Shown: one piece after another, positions 8,328-16,345 of the stretch | Position numbering within the stretch: the stretch's first letter is position 1 | How the letters are laid out: each line of letters begins with the position of its first letter | Assembly (NCBI GenBank): GCA_963765375.1 | Contig: CAVXVZ010000002.1 | Span: 1-64,000, forward strand | Origin: Roseiarcus sp963765375 | Lineage (GTDB): Bacteria > Pseudomonadota > Alphaproteobacteria > Rhizobiales > Beijerinckiaceae | Direction: 5' to 3' | DNA: 64,000 nucleotides | Made by a program: the position numbers and the translations under genes | Notes under the pieces: model-generated | Databases searched by the model: none | Told to the model about the DNA's origin: nothing | The model's input: only the letters and a program-made list of their open reading frames with translations

Positions 8328-10100
8328 TCATGACGCCCGCAGGCGCTCGCGCCAGGGGGCGCCGCCGGCGGCGCAAACCTGCTCCAGCGTCCGCGTCAGA
8401 GCGCGGAAGTCCACCGGCTTGACGAGGAAGGCGTCGAATCCCGCCGCCATGCAGGAGCGCCGGCTTTCGTCGAGCGCGTTGGCGGTCAGGGCCACGATCG
8501 GCGTCGGCGACCAGCCACAGTCGGCCTCGAGCCGGCGCAGGCGCCGCGTCGCCTCGTAGCCGTCGAGCCCCGGCATCTTGAGGTCCATCAGGATGACGTC
8601 GAACGGGCGCGACTCGAGCGGCGACAAGGGCGAGGCGAGTCGCAGCGCCTCCTCGCCGTCGATGGCGCGCGTGACCTCGAAGCCCAACCGGCGCAGCGCT
8701 TTTTGCGCGATGAGGGCGTTGATGTCATTGTCCTCGGCGATGAGGGCGCGGCGCGCCGGCGCCGAGCGCGGCGCAGACGCAGCGGCCGGCGGCTGCTCCC
8801 AGGCCGCGTGCTCGAACAGCGAACGCGCCCGGACCGGCTTCACCAGCCAGCCGTCGAAACCCTTGAGCGCCGTCTGTCCGAAAGCCCGCCGTTCGAACGG
8901 CGAGAACAGGAGGAGGCTGCGCTTGACCCCGGCTGCGCGCGCGGCCTGCGCCAGGCGATTGGTCGCCTCGGGCCCGAGCGCGCAATCGACGATGACGAGA
9001 TCCGGCGCCGGCGCGCGGCTCAGCGCCTTGAGAGCGGGGCTGACGCCGTCGGCGCGTTCGACGCTGACGCCCGCCTCCATGAGTCGCGCCCCGATCGCCG
9101 GCGCCTCGAACGGCGAATGGGCGATGATGAGGGCCCGCGCTCCCTCGAGGCTCTGCGCCCTCGCCTCGACCGCGCCGGCCGGCTCGAGCGCAGCGCATTC
9201 CGGCAGGCGGACGGCGAAGGCGAAGATCGACCCTCCGCCCGGATTGTCGGCGAGCGTCAGCTCGCCGCCCATCAGGCGAACGAGCTCGCGAGAGATCGTG
9301 AGCCCCAGCCCCGCGCCCTCGAAGCGGCGGGCGTGCGAGCCGTCGCCCTGCTCGAAACTGTCGAAGATCGCCGCCCGGCGATCGGCCGGCACGCCGGGTC
9401 CGGTGTCGACGACCGAGAACCGCGCCTCGCCCCCCTTCCCGCGCTCGACCGCGACGCAGACGCCGCCCTGATCGGTGAACTTGACCGCATTGCCGGCGAG
9501 ATTGGTAAGAACCTGGCGCAGGCGCAGGCCGTCCGCGCGCACGAAGCGCGGCGCCGCGACGCTGAAGGACGCGGCGATCTCGACGCCTTTGCTCTGGGCT
9601 CGTGGCGCGAGCAATTCGACCACGCCTTCCACCAGCTTGCGCAGATCGACCGTCTCGACGACGAGATCGAAATGGCCAGCCTCGATCTTCGAGAGATCGA
9701 GGATCTCGTCGATGAGCGCGATCAGCGCGCTGCCCGAACTGCGGATCGCCTCGACGTAGCTCGCATTCTCGGGATCGAGCGCGGCCTCGCGCAACAGGTC
9801 GGCCATGCCCAGGATGCCGCTGATCGGGGTGCGGATCTCGTGGCTCATCGTCGCCAGGAAGCGCGATTTGGCCTCGTTGGCCGCCTCGGCCCGGTCGCGT
9901 CCGGCGGCGGCTTCCTTCAGCCGCCACAATTCGTCGCGCAAGCCTTCGTTCTCGGCGGCGACGAGCGCCGCGCGCGCTTCCGCCTGCTGCCGGCCGCGGG
10001 CGACCGCAGCGACAAGCGCGACGGCGAGCGCGATGACCGCGCCGGCCTGAAGGCTCAGCGCGCGAACGGCGAAATCGGCCAAACCGGCGCCCAAATCCAT
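8328..10100 (-). CDS. Hybrid sensor histidine kinase with two receiver domains
   Basis: A 590-residue membrane-tethered kinase. It has one transmembrane helix (about 15-36), a short coiled coil (40-75), a HisKA domain with phospho-acceptor His87 in SHEIRTP, and an ATPase domain with N-box NLAGNAVKF (200-208), G1 DTGPGVP and G2 GAGLGLTIS. Receiver 1 (about 322-430) keeps Asp372 and a KP motif but lacks the N-terminal acidic pair, so it is probably inactive. Receiver 2 (451-575) is canonical, with ED at 456-457, Asp506 and KP. There is no periplasmic sensor domain, so the signal is unknown. No cognate response regulator lies next to it. Confidence 0.95.
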   Translation of the reverse strand: MDLGAGLADFAVRALSLQAGAVIALAVALVAAVARGRQQAEARAALVAAENEGLRDELWRLKEAAAGRDRAEAANEAKSRFLATMSHEIRTPISGILGMADLLREAALDPENASYVEAIRSSGSALIALIDEILDLSKIEAGHFDLVVETVDLRKLVEGVVELLAPRAQSKGVEIAASFSVAAPRFVRADGLRLRQVLTNLAGNAVKFTDQGGVCVAVERGKGGEARFSVVDTGPGVPADRRAAIFDSFEQGDGSHARRFEGAGLGLTISRELVRLMGGELTLADNPGGGSIFAFAVRLPECAALEPAGAVEARAQSLEGARALIIAHSPFEAPAIGARLMEAGVSVERADGVSPALKALSRAPAPDLVIVDCALGPEATNRLAQAARAAGVKRSLLLFSPFERRAFGQTALKGFDGWLVKPVRARSLFEHAAWEQPPAAASAPRSAPARRALIAEDNDINALIAQKALRRLGFEVTRAIDGEEALRLASPLSPLESRPFDVILMDLKMPGLDGYEATRRLRRLEADCGWSPTPIVALTANALDESRRSCMAAGFDAFLVKPVDFRALTRTLEQVCAAGGAPWRERLRAS

Positions 10101-10420
10101 GAAACATCCCGCTTAGCCCGGCCTCGCGCCGGCTTTGGGCTTCATGGTTTCAGGCGGCGGTTGAGAATCCTTTGCAGAATTCGGACGAATTGTCCGCTTT
10201 TGCGCCGATTCGCGCCGCTTACGCTGCGGCGGCGATGCGGTCGGGCGCGCCGCGATAGGCGAGCGCTTCGGCGAGATGGCGCAGCAGCGCCAAGCGGATT
10301 CGCCGCCCCCGCCACAGGCGGCGCCGTCCGAGCCGGACGGGACGCCCTTGGCGTGTCGCAGAAACGGCCGCGCCTATCATCCGCTTTCTTCCGACTGACC
10401 CGTAGAGCGGCGACGGCGGC
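10101..10420. other. Intergenic region with a duplicated comM 3' end
   Basis: The promoter region of the histidine kinase, whose promoter elements I cannot place with confidence. Within it, 10219-10284 is about 90% identical to 10421-10486, the last codons of comM. Read on the minus strand it encodes a matching C terminus (HLAEALAYRGAPDR then IAAAA and a TAA). Most differences are synonymous, so the fragment evolved as coding DNA before it was cut off. The rest of the region shows nothing recognisable. Confidence 0.75.
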
Positions 10421-11958
10421 TCACGCAGCGGCGGCGGCGCGGTCGGGCGCGCCGCGATAGGAGAGCGCCTCGGCGAGGTGGGCGCGGCGGGTCGGGCCGC
10501 CGCCGTCGAGGTCGGCGAGCGTGCGGGCGAGCTTGAGCACCCGGTGATAGCCTCGCGCCGACAGGCGCAGCCGCTCGGCGGCGTCGCGCAGCAGCGCCAG
10601 GCCTAATGCGTCCGCTTCCGCGATCTCCTCGACGATGCTCGCCGGCGCGCCGGCGTTGCAGACCACGCCCTCGACTCCAAGCTCGGCATAGCGGGCGATC
10701 TGGATCTTGCGCGCCGCGCCGACCCTGGCCGCGACCTCGGCCGAGCCCTCCCGCGCCGGCGGGGCCATGAGATCGGCGGCCGAAACGGAGGGCACGTCGA
10801 CGACGAGATCGAATCGGTCGATGAGCGGTCCCGAAAGGCGGCCGAGATATTGCGCCACGCAGCGCTCGTTCGGCGCCCGCTTGCAGGCGTAGCCCGGCTC
10901 GTTGGCCGAGCCGCAGCGGCAGGGGTTCATCGCCGCGATCAACTGGAACCGCGCCGGATAGACGACGCGATGGTTGGCGCGGGCGATCGCCACCTCGCCG
11001 GTTTCGATCGGTTGGCGCAGGCTGTCGAGGACCTGGGGCTGGAACTCCGGCAGCTCATCGAGGAACAGCACCCCGTTATGGGCGAGCGAAATCTCGCCCG
11101 GCCTCGCGTGCGCGCCGCCGCCGACGAGGGCCGGCATCGAGGCGGAATGATGGGGGCTGCGGAACGGGCGCCGGTCGGTCAGCGCGCCGCCGGCGAGGAT
11201 GCCGGCGACCGAATGGATCATCGACACTTCGAGCAGTTCGCGCGGGGTGAGCGGCGGCAGGATCGACGGAGGCGCTGGGCGAGCATCGACTTTCCCGCAC
11301 CCGGAGCGCCGTTCATGAGGAGGTTGTGGCCGCCGGCGGCCGCCACTTCGAGCGCGCGTTTGGCGCTCTCCTGGCCCTTGATGTCGCGCAGGTCCGGCTG
11401 CGGCCCGGCCGATGCGCGCAGCGCCGGTTCCGGGCGCGACAAGACTTGCGCTCCCTTGAAGTGGTTGGCGAGCTGGATCAGTGAGCGGGGGGCGAGAATC
11501 TCGAGGTCGGCCGAGGCCCACGCCGCCTCGGGGCCGCAGGGCGCGGGACAAATCAGGCCCTTGCCGGCGGCGTTGGCGGCGATCGCGGCCGGGAGGACGC
11601 CGGCGACGGCGCTGATCGTCCCGTCGAGCGCGAGCTCCCCGATCACCGCGAAGCCGTCGAGCGCGTCGGGCGGAATGGCGCCGATCGCCGCCATGACCGC
11701 AAGCGCGATCGGCAAATCGTAGTGGCTGCCCTCCTTCGGCATGTCGGCGGGCGCGAGGTTCACGGTGATGCGCTTGGCGGGAAGGGCGAGCCCGGAGGCG
11801 ATCAGCGCCGAGCGCACCCGCTCTCGCGATTCGGCGACCGCCTTGTCGCCGAGGCCGACGACGGTGAAGGCGACCGCGCCGCCGGCGATATGCACCTGAA
11901 CGTCGACCGGGCGGGCTTCGACGCCCTCGAAGGCCACCGTCGATACGCGCGCCACCAT
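10421..11958 (-). pseudogene. comM: ComM/YifB-type Mg-chelatase-like AAA ATPase, frameshifted
   Basis: The ComM family comprises ring-forming ATPases that help branch migration during natural transformation. From ATG 11958 the frame encodes the N-terminal Lon-protease-like domain and a Walker A-type motif, GAPGAGKSMLAQRL. The family sequence then continues in another frame (SILPPLTPRELLEVSMIHS) through GVLFLDELPEF and the C-terminal domain (LSARGYHRVLKLARTLADL). The break is at GG 11268-11269, where one base is missing: CTCCGTCG instead of the expected CTCCCGTCG on the coding strand. Unless this is a sequencing error, the ATPase is lost just after Walker A. Confidence 0.88.
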
Positions 11959-12120
11959 GTTCCGCCCCCCGCTTGGGCTCGCCGCTACGGAAGAACATTT
12001 GCAGAACATTGGCCGCAACGCAAGGCAATTTTGATCGCGGCCGCCATTTGTACCCGGGCGAGAATGCATGAACCGGCTGGACAAACCCCACACATGATCC
12101 AATATCTAGCTGAGGGACCT

Positions 12121-12540
12121 ATGCCGGCGCGAAAAACCGTCCGCGTGCGAAGCGGACCTTACAAGGTTTTTGTCTCTCATTCCGGAGACGACATCTGGGT
12201 CGCGGAGCAAATCGCAAGGCTCATCGAGGATTGCGGGGCAACCGCATTTCTCGATCGGCGGGACATCGCCGCCGGCGACGACTTCAGGGAGCGAATTCGG
12301 GAAGAGATTCCGCGATGCGACGAGTTGCTTGCGCTCTTCACCCCATGGTCTCGAAAGAGAGCCTGGGTGCGACACGAAATCGGAATGGCGGATGTTCTGC
12401 GAAAGAGAGTGGTCTGTGTATTTTACAAGGTGGCTATCGCGGACTTCGATCCTCAAGAGGACGGTATTGGCCCGCTTGAGCATCTCAATGTCATTCAGCT
12501 GAACGAGTTTGGCAAGTATTTGCAGGACTTGAGGAATTGA
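12121..12540 (+). CDS. Stand-alone TIR domain protein, first of a pair
   Basis: A 139-residue protein that is almost wholly a TIR domain: YKVFVSHSGDDIWVAEQIARLIE (residues 14-36), FLDRRDIAAGDDF (43-55), LLALFTPWSRKRAWVRHEIGMA. Glu86, in WVRHE, is at the position of the catalytic glutamate of NADase TIR domains. Bacterial stand-alone TIR proteins can cleave NAD+ or make cyclic ADP-ribose signals in antiphage defence; that role is inferred here. GAGGGA lies just before ATG 12121. The stop overlaps the ribosome-binding region of the second TIR gene, so the two are translationally coupled. Base composition is lower in GC than neighbouring housekeeping genes. Confidence 0.88.
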   Translation: MPARKTVRVRSGPYKVFVSHSGDDIWVAEQIARLIEDCGATAFLDRRDIAAGDDFRERIREEIPRCDELLALFTPWSRKRAWVRHEIGMADVLRKRVVCVFYKVAIADFDPQEDGIGPLEHLNVIQLNEFGKYLQDLRN

Positions 12541-12545
12541 GCGAA

Positions 12546-12968
12546 ATGAGCGACGCAAAGGTCTTCGTTTCCTATAGCAATCGCGACGCCGCGGTTGCGG
12601 AGAAGATTGCGCATGCGCTGCGAGAAGTTCAGAGTCCCCGGAAAGTGAAAACCTTTCTTGACCGCAAGGACGTTGGCGCGGGAGAAGATTTTCGAAAGTC
12701 TCTGTTTGCGAATTTGCAAACCTCGGACGCGATCCTGGTCGTCGCCGCTTCGCCGGATGCGGTCTCGAATAGTTGGGTCAGTTATGAGATTGGAATGGCC
12801 GAGGGTTTGAACAAACCTGTCATCCTTCTGGCCTCGAATTGATATTCCCGCTCGGACTTTCGCGAAGATTTCAAATCTTTCCCGATTATAATGTTCGACC
12901 CGGAGGACCCCGAAAGCGTCGTGCAGGAAATCACAGGACGATTGACGTCGCTTGACGCGAAGAAGTGA
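12546..12968 (+). pseudogene. Second TIR domain protein, interrupted by an in-frame TGA
   Basis: From ATG 12546 (GAGGA at 12531-12535) the frame encodes 98 residues: AKVFVSYSNRDAAVAEKIAHAL, FLDRKDVGAGEDFRKSL, WVSYEIGMAEGLNKPVILL with the likely catalytic Glu81. It ends at TGA 12840-12842. The same frame then runs on for 41 codons with family-like sequence (FREDFKSFPIIMFDP, EDPESVVQEITGRL) to a second TGA at 12966-12968. A single nonsense change, for example TGG to TGA, explains this. The truncated product keeps the catalytic glutamate but loses the last strand and helix. Read-through of UGA cannot be excluded. Confidence 0.8.
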
Positions 12969-13204
12969 TTCCGGATTGCCGCCGTCGATCACTTCTCCAA
13001 CCTGACTGCACCGAGATTTGCGTTGGCGCCGAAGAATTCAAGGAAGCGCGTACGCACATCGTTGTCAGCTCCCGCGACCAGCGGGGGAAGCTAACCAGTA
13101 GCCGAGCGCAGAGGCACAATTCGGTTCACGCCGTGAACGCCTTGGCCGGATCAAATGGCAAATTTTGCATGGTGCAGTTCGCGAGCAAGGTCCGACTTCC
13201 AAAA

Positions 13205-13630
13205 TCATCCCCGGGGCGGCCCAGACGACGCGGAAGGCCGGACGCCGGTCACCCGGCCCTCCGCGTCTGTGGCCAGAGCGCCCTTCGACTGATCCCGGAT
13301 CGCCAGGTCATTGCCGAAGGGGTCGCGAACGCGCGCGCATCGGCCAATCGCGATATCGAAAGGCGGCCCGAGGGTCTTGCCGCCCGCGCTCAAGAAGAAC
13401 GCAAAGGCCTCGTCGACATTCTCAACCAGAACATCGGTTTCGGGACCGATATTCAAGTGAACGACGAGCTCCGCGTCGGTCTCGGGAAGGCCAAAGCCGA
13501 CCGCCTCCTCGCTTCGCCACAAGACTCGATGCCCGAGACAGTCGCGACAGAAGGACATCGCCGCATCGAGGTCGGCGACGCGAAGCAGAAGGTTATCGAG
13601 CTTTCGAGACAGCGGCCCCCTGGGGCTCAT
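13205..13630 (-). CDS. VOC-family (glyoxalase/bleomycin-resistance-like) protein
   Basis: A 141-residue vicinal-oxygen-chelate protein. NLLLRVADLDAAMSFCRDCLGHRVLW begins the first beta-alpha-beta-beta-beta module, and DVLVENVDEAFAFFLSAGGKTLGPPF with RVRDPFGNDLAIRD forms the second, ending in the usual DPFGN motif. Such proteins bind a divalent metal and act as lyases, dioxygenases or antibiotic-binding proteins; the substrate is not evident. It stands alone, 39 bases from the left end of the IS630 element, with the TIR genes on the other side. Confidence 0.85.
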   Translation of the reverse strand: MSPRGPLSRKLDNLLLRVADLDAAMSFCRDCLGHRVLWRSEEAVGFGLPETDAELVVHLNIGPETDVLVENVDEAFAFFLSAGGKTLGPPFDIAIGRCARVRDPFGNDLAIRDQSKGALATDAEGRVTGVRPSASSGPPRG

Positions 13631-13669
13631 GGGCAGGCGATCCTCGGCCGGACTCTGACTCCCCCAGAT

Positions 13670-14718
13670 TAGAGCGGTCGCTGATCAGTTTGAATTGGGG
13701 GGGATTCTCGAATCGCTTGGGTTCTGATTCAACCTGCTGGCTGGGCGGAGGCCAGCAGGGATGGCGTATTCGCAGGACTTGCGGGACCGGGTGATCGACG
13801 CCGTGCTCGTTGAGGGAATGAGCCGGCGAGGCGCGGCGGTGAGGTTTGGGGTGAGCGAGACGGCGGCGATCAACTGGGTGAAGCGAGTGGAGCAGACCGG
13901 CTCGCGGGCTCCAGCCCAGCTTGGCGGTTACAAACCGATGATGTGGCGCCGCATCGGGAGTTTCTCGAAGCCGTCCGCCGTGACAAGCCCGACATTACGC
14001 TTCAGGGCCTTTGCGATCGGCTCGTGGCGGAACGCGGGGTGAAGACCTACACCTCGGTGATGAGCCGCTTTTTGCGCCATCTCGGCGTGACGCTCAAAAA
14101 AAGACGCTCGTTGCGCGCGAGCAAGACCGGCCTGACGTGAGCCGCCACCGCCGGCGCTGGAGGCAGCGCCAGAGGCAGGTCGACCCCTCGCGCCTGGTCT
14201 TCATCGACGAGACCTGGACCAAGACCAACATGACCCGCCTCCACGGCTGGGCGCCGAAAGGCCGACGTCTCATCGACAAGGTTCCGCACGGCCATTGGAA
14301 GACCGCGACCTTCCTCGCGGCGCTCCGTAACGACCGGATCGAAGCGCCCTGCCTGTTCGACGGACCCATCAATGGCGAGCGCTTCCTCGCCTACGTCGAG
14401 CAGTTCCTTGTCCCCACGCTCAAGCGCGACGACATCGTCATTCTCGACAATCTCGGGTCGCACAAGGGAAAGGCGGTGCGCGCCGCCGTCAAAGCCGCCG
14501 GCACGCGCCTCCTCTTCCTTCCAAAATACTCGCCCGACCTCAATCCGATCGAGCAGCTCTTCTCCAAGGTGAAGACGCTCGTGCGCAAGGCCGCGCCGCG
14601 CTCCCTCGACGCCGTCTCCGACGCCATCGCCACCGCCTTGGCGGCCGTCCCGCGCTCCGAATGCGCCAACTACTTCACCAACTCAGGCTATGCGCATAAC
14701 TAAACAGGGAACGCTCTA
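13670..14718 (+). mobile_element. IS630-family insertion sequence
   Basis: A 1,049-base element bounded by TA at each end, the usual IS630/Tc1 target duplication. The terminal inverted repeats are imperfect: the left end from 13670 reads TAGAGCGGTCGCTGATCAGTT, or its near match TAGAGCGTTCCCTG... inward from 14718, agreeing at about 16 of 21 positions. It carries one transposase gene broken into three frames. It lies at the edge of the TIR/VOC island. Confidence 0.85.
13761..14703 (+). pseudogene. IS630-family transposase in three reading frames
   Basis: The N-terminal helix-turn-helix (YSQDLRDRVIDAVLVEGMSRRGAAVRFGVSETAAINWVKR) is read from ATG 13761. The middle (APHREFLEAVRRDKPDITLQGLCDRLVAERGVKTYTSVMSRFLRHLGVTLKK) is in the frame one base back from about 13943. 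The DDE catalytic part (FIDETWTKTNM, DNLGSHKGKAVRAA, PDLNPIEQLFSKVK) is again one base back after A7G at 14096-14103. The second shift is a plausible programmed -1 frameshift, known in IS630 elements. The first has no slippery site and looks like a true deletion, so the copy is probably dead. Confidence 0.85.
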
Positions 14719-14874
14719 GGGTCCCGGTCCCAAGGCTGTCGGCGACTGGACCCACTTCGTCCCCACGCTCCTGATTGGGTTTTCTCGGTAACGCGATAAA
14801 AAGCCGCCCAAAATATTGCGTTTTACAGAATTGTGTGCCATAGTGCCTCTTTTCCAGAAAGAGGGCTTCATCCA

Positions 14875-15378
14875 ATGCACGACACTCAAGCTCCGCGTCA
14901 GCGGCTCAACATCCTCGGCCGGGCGGCGCGGACCAAGCGGATTTTCGCCCGCATGCGCGAAGGCTGGGCCTATGACGAGATCGCCCGCGACGAGGGCCTC
15001 AGCGCCGAGCGCGTTCGCCAGATCGTCGCCGAGGTTCTCGGCAAGCGGGTCATCGACCGCGGTCCCCACCATGCCCATCTCCAGCTCGAACGCCTCATGC
15101 CGGCGTTGCGGCTGGCGGAAGAGGCGATCACCCGCGGAGACATCAGGGCCATCGCGCCGCTGATCAAGGTCATCGACCGGATGGACCGCCATCAGGAGAC
15201 GGTCGTGGCGAAACATTATTACGGGCCCGAGGAGCGGCGGCGCCTGCTCGACAAGATCAACCGCGTCGCCGCGAATCTGGCCGACAAGGCGAGCGCGCCG
15301 GAGACGCCGGCGGAAGGAGCTCCGGCGGAAGGAGCGGACAAAACAAACGCCGCCGGACTTCCCCGCCTAACCTATTGA
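14875..15378 (+). CDS. Small helix-turn-helix protein with sigma-region-4-like motif
   Basis: A 167-residue basic protein of unknown role. Residues 15-62 (ARTKRIFARMREGWAYDEIARDEGLSAERVRQIVAEVLGKR) form a helix-turn-helix very similar to the DNA-binding part of sigma-70 region 4. The middle is helical (LERLMPALRLAEEAITRGDIRAIAPLIKVIDRMDRHQ) and the C-terminal 40 residues are Ala/Pro/Glu-rich. ATG 14875 has GAGGG 10-14 bases upstream. It lacks region 2 and so is not a complete sigma factor. The gene lies next to an IS630 element, a common setting for such proteins. Confidence 0.65.
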   Translation: MHDTQAPRQRLNILGRAARTKRIFARMREGWAYDEIARDEGLSAERVRQIVAEVLGKRVIDRGPHHAHLQLERLMPALRLAEEAITRGDIRAIAPLIKVIDRMDRHQETVVAKHYYGPEERRRLLDKINRVAANLADKASAPETPAEGAPAEGADKTNAAGLPRLTY

Positions 15379-15480
15379 AAAGCCTCGATTCGGACGAGAG
15401 ATTCCCAAGGAATCCAAGCCGCGCCGCCCCCCGCCCATGAGGCCGGGCGGGGCGCCCAAGGCTTCGTCCAAGACAATCCA
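15369..15480 (-). repeat. Dispersed intergenic repeat, copy A
   Basis: Bases 15369-15401, read on the minus strand, match 28931-28963 at 32 of 33 positions (core GTCCGAATCGAGGC then TTTTCAAT). A second shared block, TTTGGATTGTCTTGG, lies at 15468-15482 on the minus strand and matches TTTGGATTCTCTTGG at 28851-28865. The middle of the element differs but is GC-rich in both copies. No protein is encoded. It may be a small non-autonomous element or a structured RNA; a degenerate third copy is at 62776-62801. Confidence 0.65.
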
Positions 15481-15500
15481 AACCGGGCGGCGGCTCAAGG

Positions 15501-16247
15501 TCAGATGCACCGGCCGCCGTCGACCTCGAGCACCACCCCGGTCAGGAAGCCCGCCTCGTCGCTGGCGAGGAAGAGCGCCGCCGCGCCGATGTCCTGGGGC
15601 GTCGAAAAGCGGCCGAGCGGCACCGTCGCCTTGAACGCCGCGCGCTTCTCCGGCGTATCCTCGCCCATGAACATCGCCAGCAGCGGCGTCTCGCCGGCGA
15701 CCGGGGCCAGCGCGCAGACGCGGATCTTGTCGGGCGCAAGCTCGACCGCCATCGATTTCGTCATCACATGCACCGCCCCCTTGGAGGCGTTGTAGACGGT
15801 GAGGCCCGGGCGTGGGCGAAGAGCCGCGGTCGAGCCGACGTTGATGAAGACGCCGCCGCCATGGGCGCGCATATGCGGAACGAAAGCCTGGGCGGCGAGC
15901 AGGATCGATTTGACGTTGACCGCGAAGATGCGGTCGAACTCCGCCTCCTCGACCTCCATCAGCGGCTTGTTCCTGTGCGTGATGCCGGCGTTATTGACGA
16001 CGATGTCGATCCGCCCGAACGCGGCGACCGCCTCGCGCGCCGCCCGCTCGACCTCGTCGCGGCTGGAAACGTCGGCGCGAATCGCGATCGCGCCCGGACC
16101 GAACCGCTTGGCGGCCGCCTCGGCGACATCGCCCTTGAGGTCCAGACACGCGACCCGCGCGCCTTCGCGAACGAAAGCCTCGGCGATGCCGAAGCCGAAC
16201 CCCTGCCCCGCGCCGGTCACCAGCGCCGCCTTGCCCTTCAATCGCAT
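15501..16247 (-). CDS. SDR-family oxidoreductase
   Basis: A 248-residue classical SDR: TGAGQGFG at 11-18, Asp36 after the second strand (favouring NAD+ over NADP+), NNAG at 85-88, Ser139, Tyr152 and Lys156 in VYNASK, and C-terminal EVDGG. It resembles 3-oxoacyl-ACP reductase and glucose dehydrogenase-like SDRs, but the substrate is open. ATG 16247 follows GGTGAAGG; the longer frame from 16292 lacks a start signal. It is divergent from guaC, with which it shares a 98-base promoter region. Confidence 0.92.
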   Translation of the reverse strand: MRLKGKAALVTGAGQGFGFGIAEAFVREGARVACLDLKGDVAEAAAKRFGPGAIAIRADVSSRDEVERAAREAVAAFGRIDIVVNNAGITHRNKPLMEVEEAEFDRIFAVNVKSILLAAQAFVPHMRAHGGGVFINVGSTAALRPRPGLTVYNASKGAVHVMTKSMAVELAPDKIRVCALAPVAGETPLLAMFMGEDTPEKRAAFKATVPLGRFSTPQDIGAAALFLASDEAGFLTGVVLEVDGGRCI

Positions 16248-16345
16248 GCCTTCACCCTTGCCACGCTCGTTGAGGTCCGCCCCCGGAATCACTACATTGC
16301 CGGCGGGCGAGGCTCGTTCTCCTCCCGCGACAAACTGGACAATCG

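Noticed and set aside
8703..10460. Plus-strand open frame of 585 codons
   Set aside because: It is entirely antisense to the histidine kinase, with Arg/Asp/Ala-rich low-complexity composition typical of shadows in GC-rich genes.
12840..12842. Selenocysteine at the TIR gene TGA
   Set aside because: No SECIS-like hairpin is evident just after the codon and TIR proteins have no selenocysteine at this position; a nonsense mutation is simpler.
12965..13672. Plus-strand open frame of 235 codons
   Set aside because: It is largely antisense to the VOC gene, which has clear family motifs on the other strand.
16248..16345. Purine riboswitch before guaC
   Set aside because: The 98-base region is a divergent promoter with no three-way junction or conserved purine-aptamer core.
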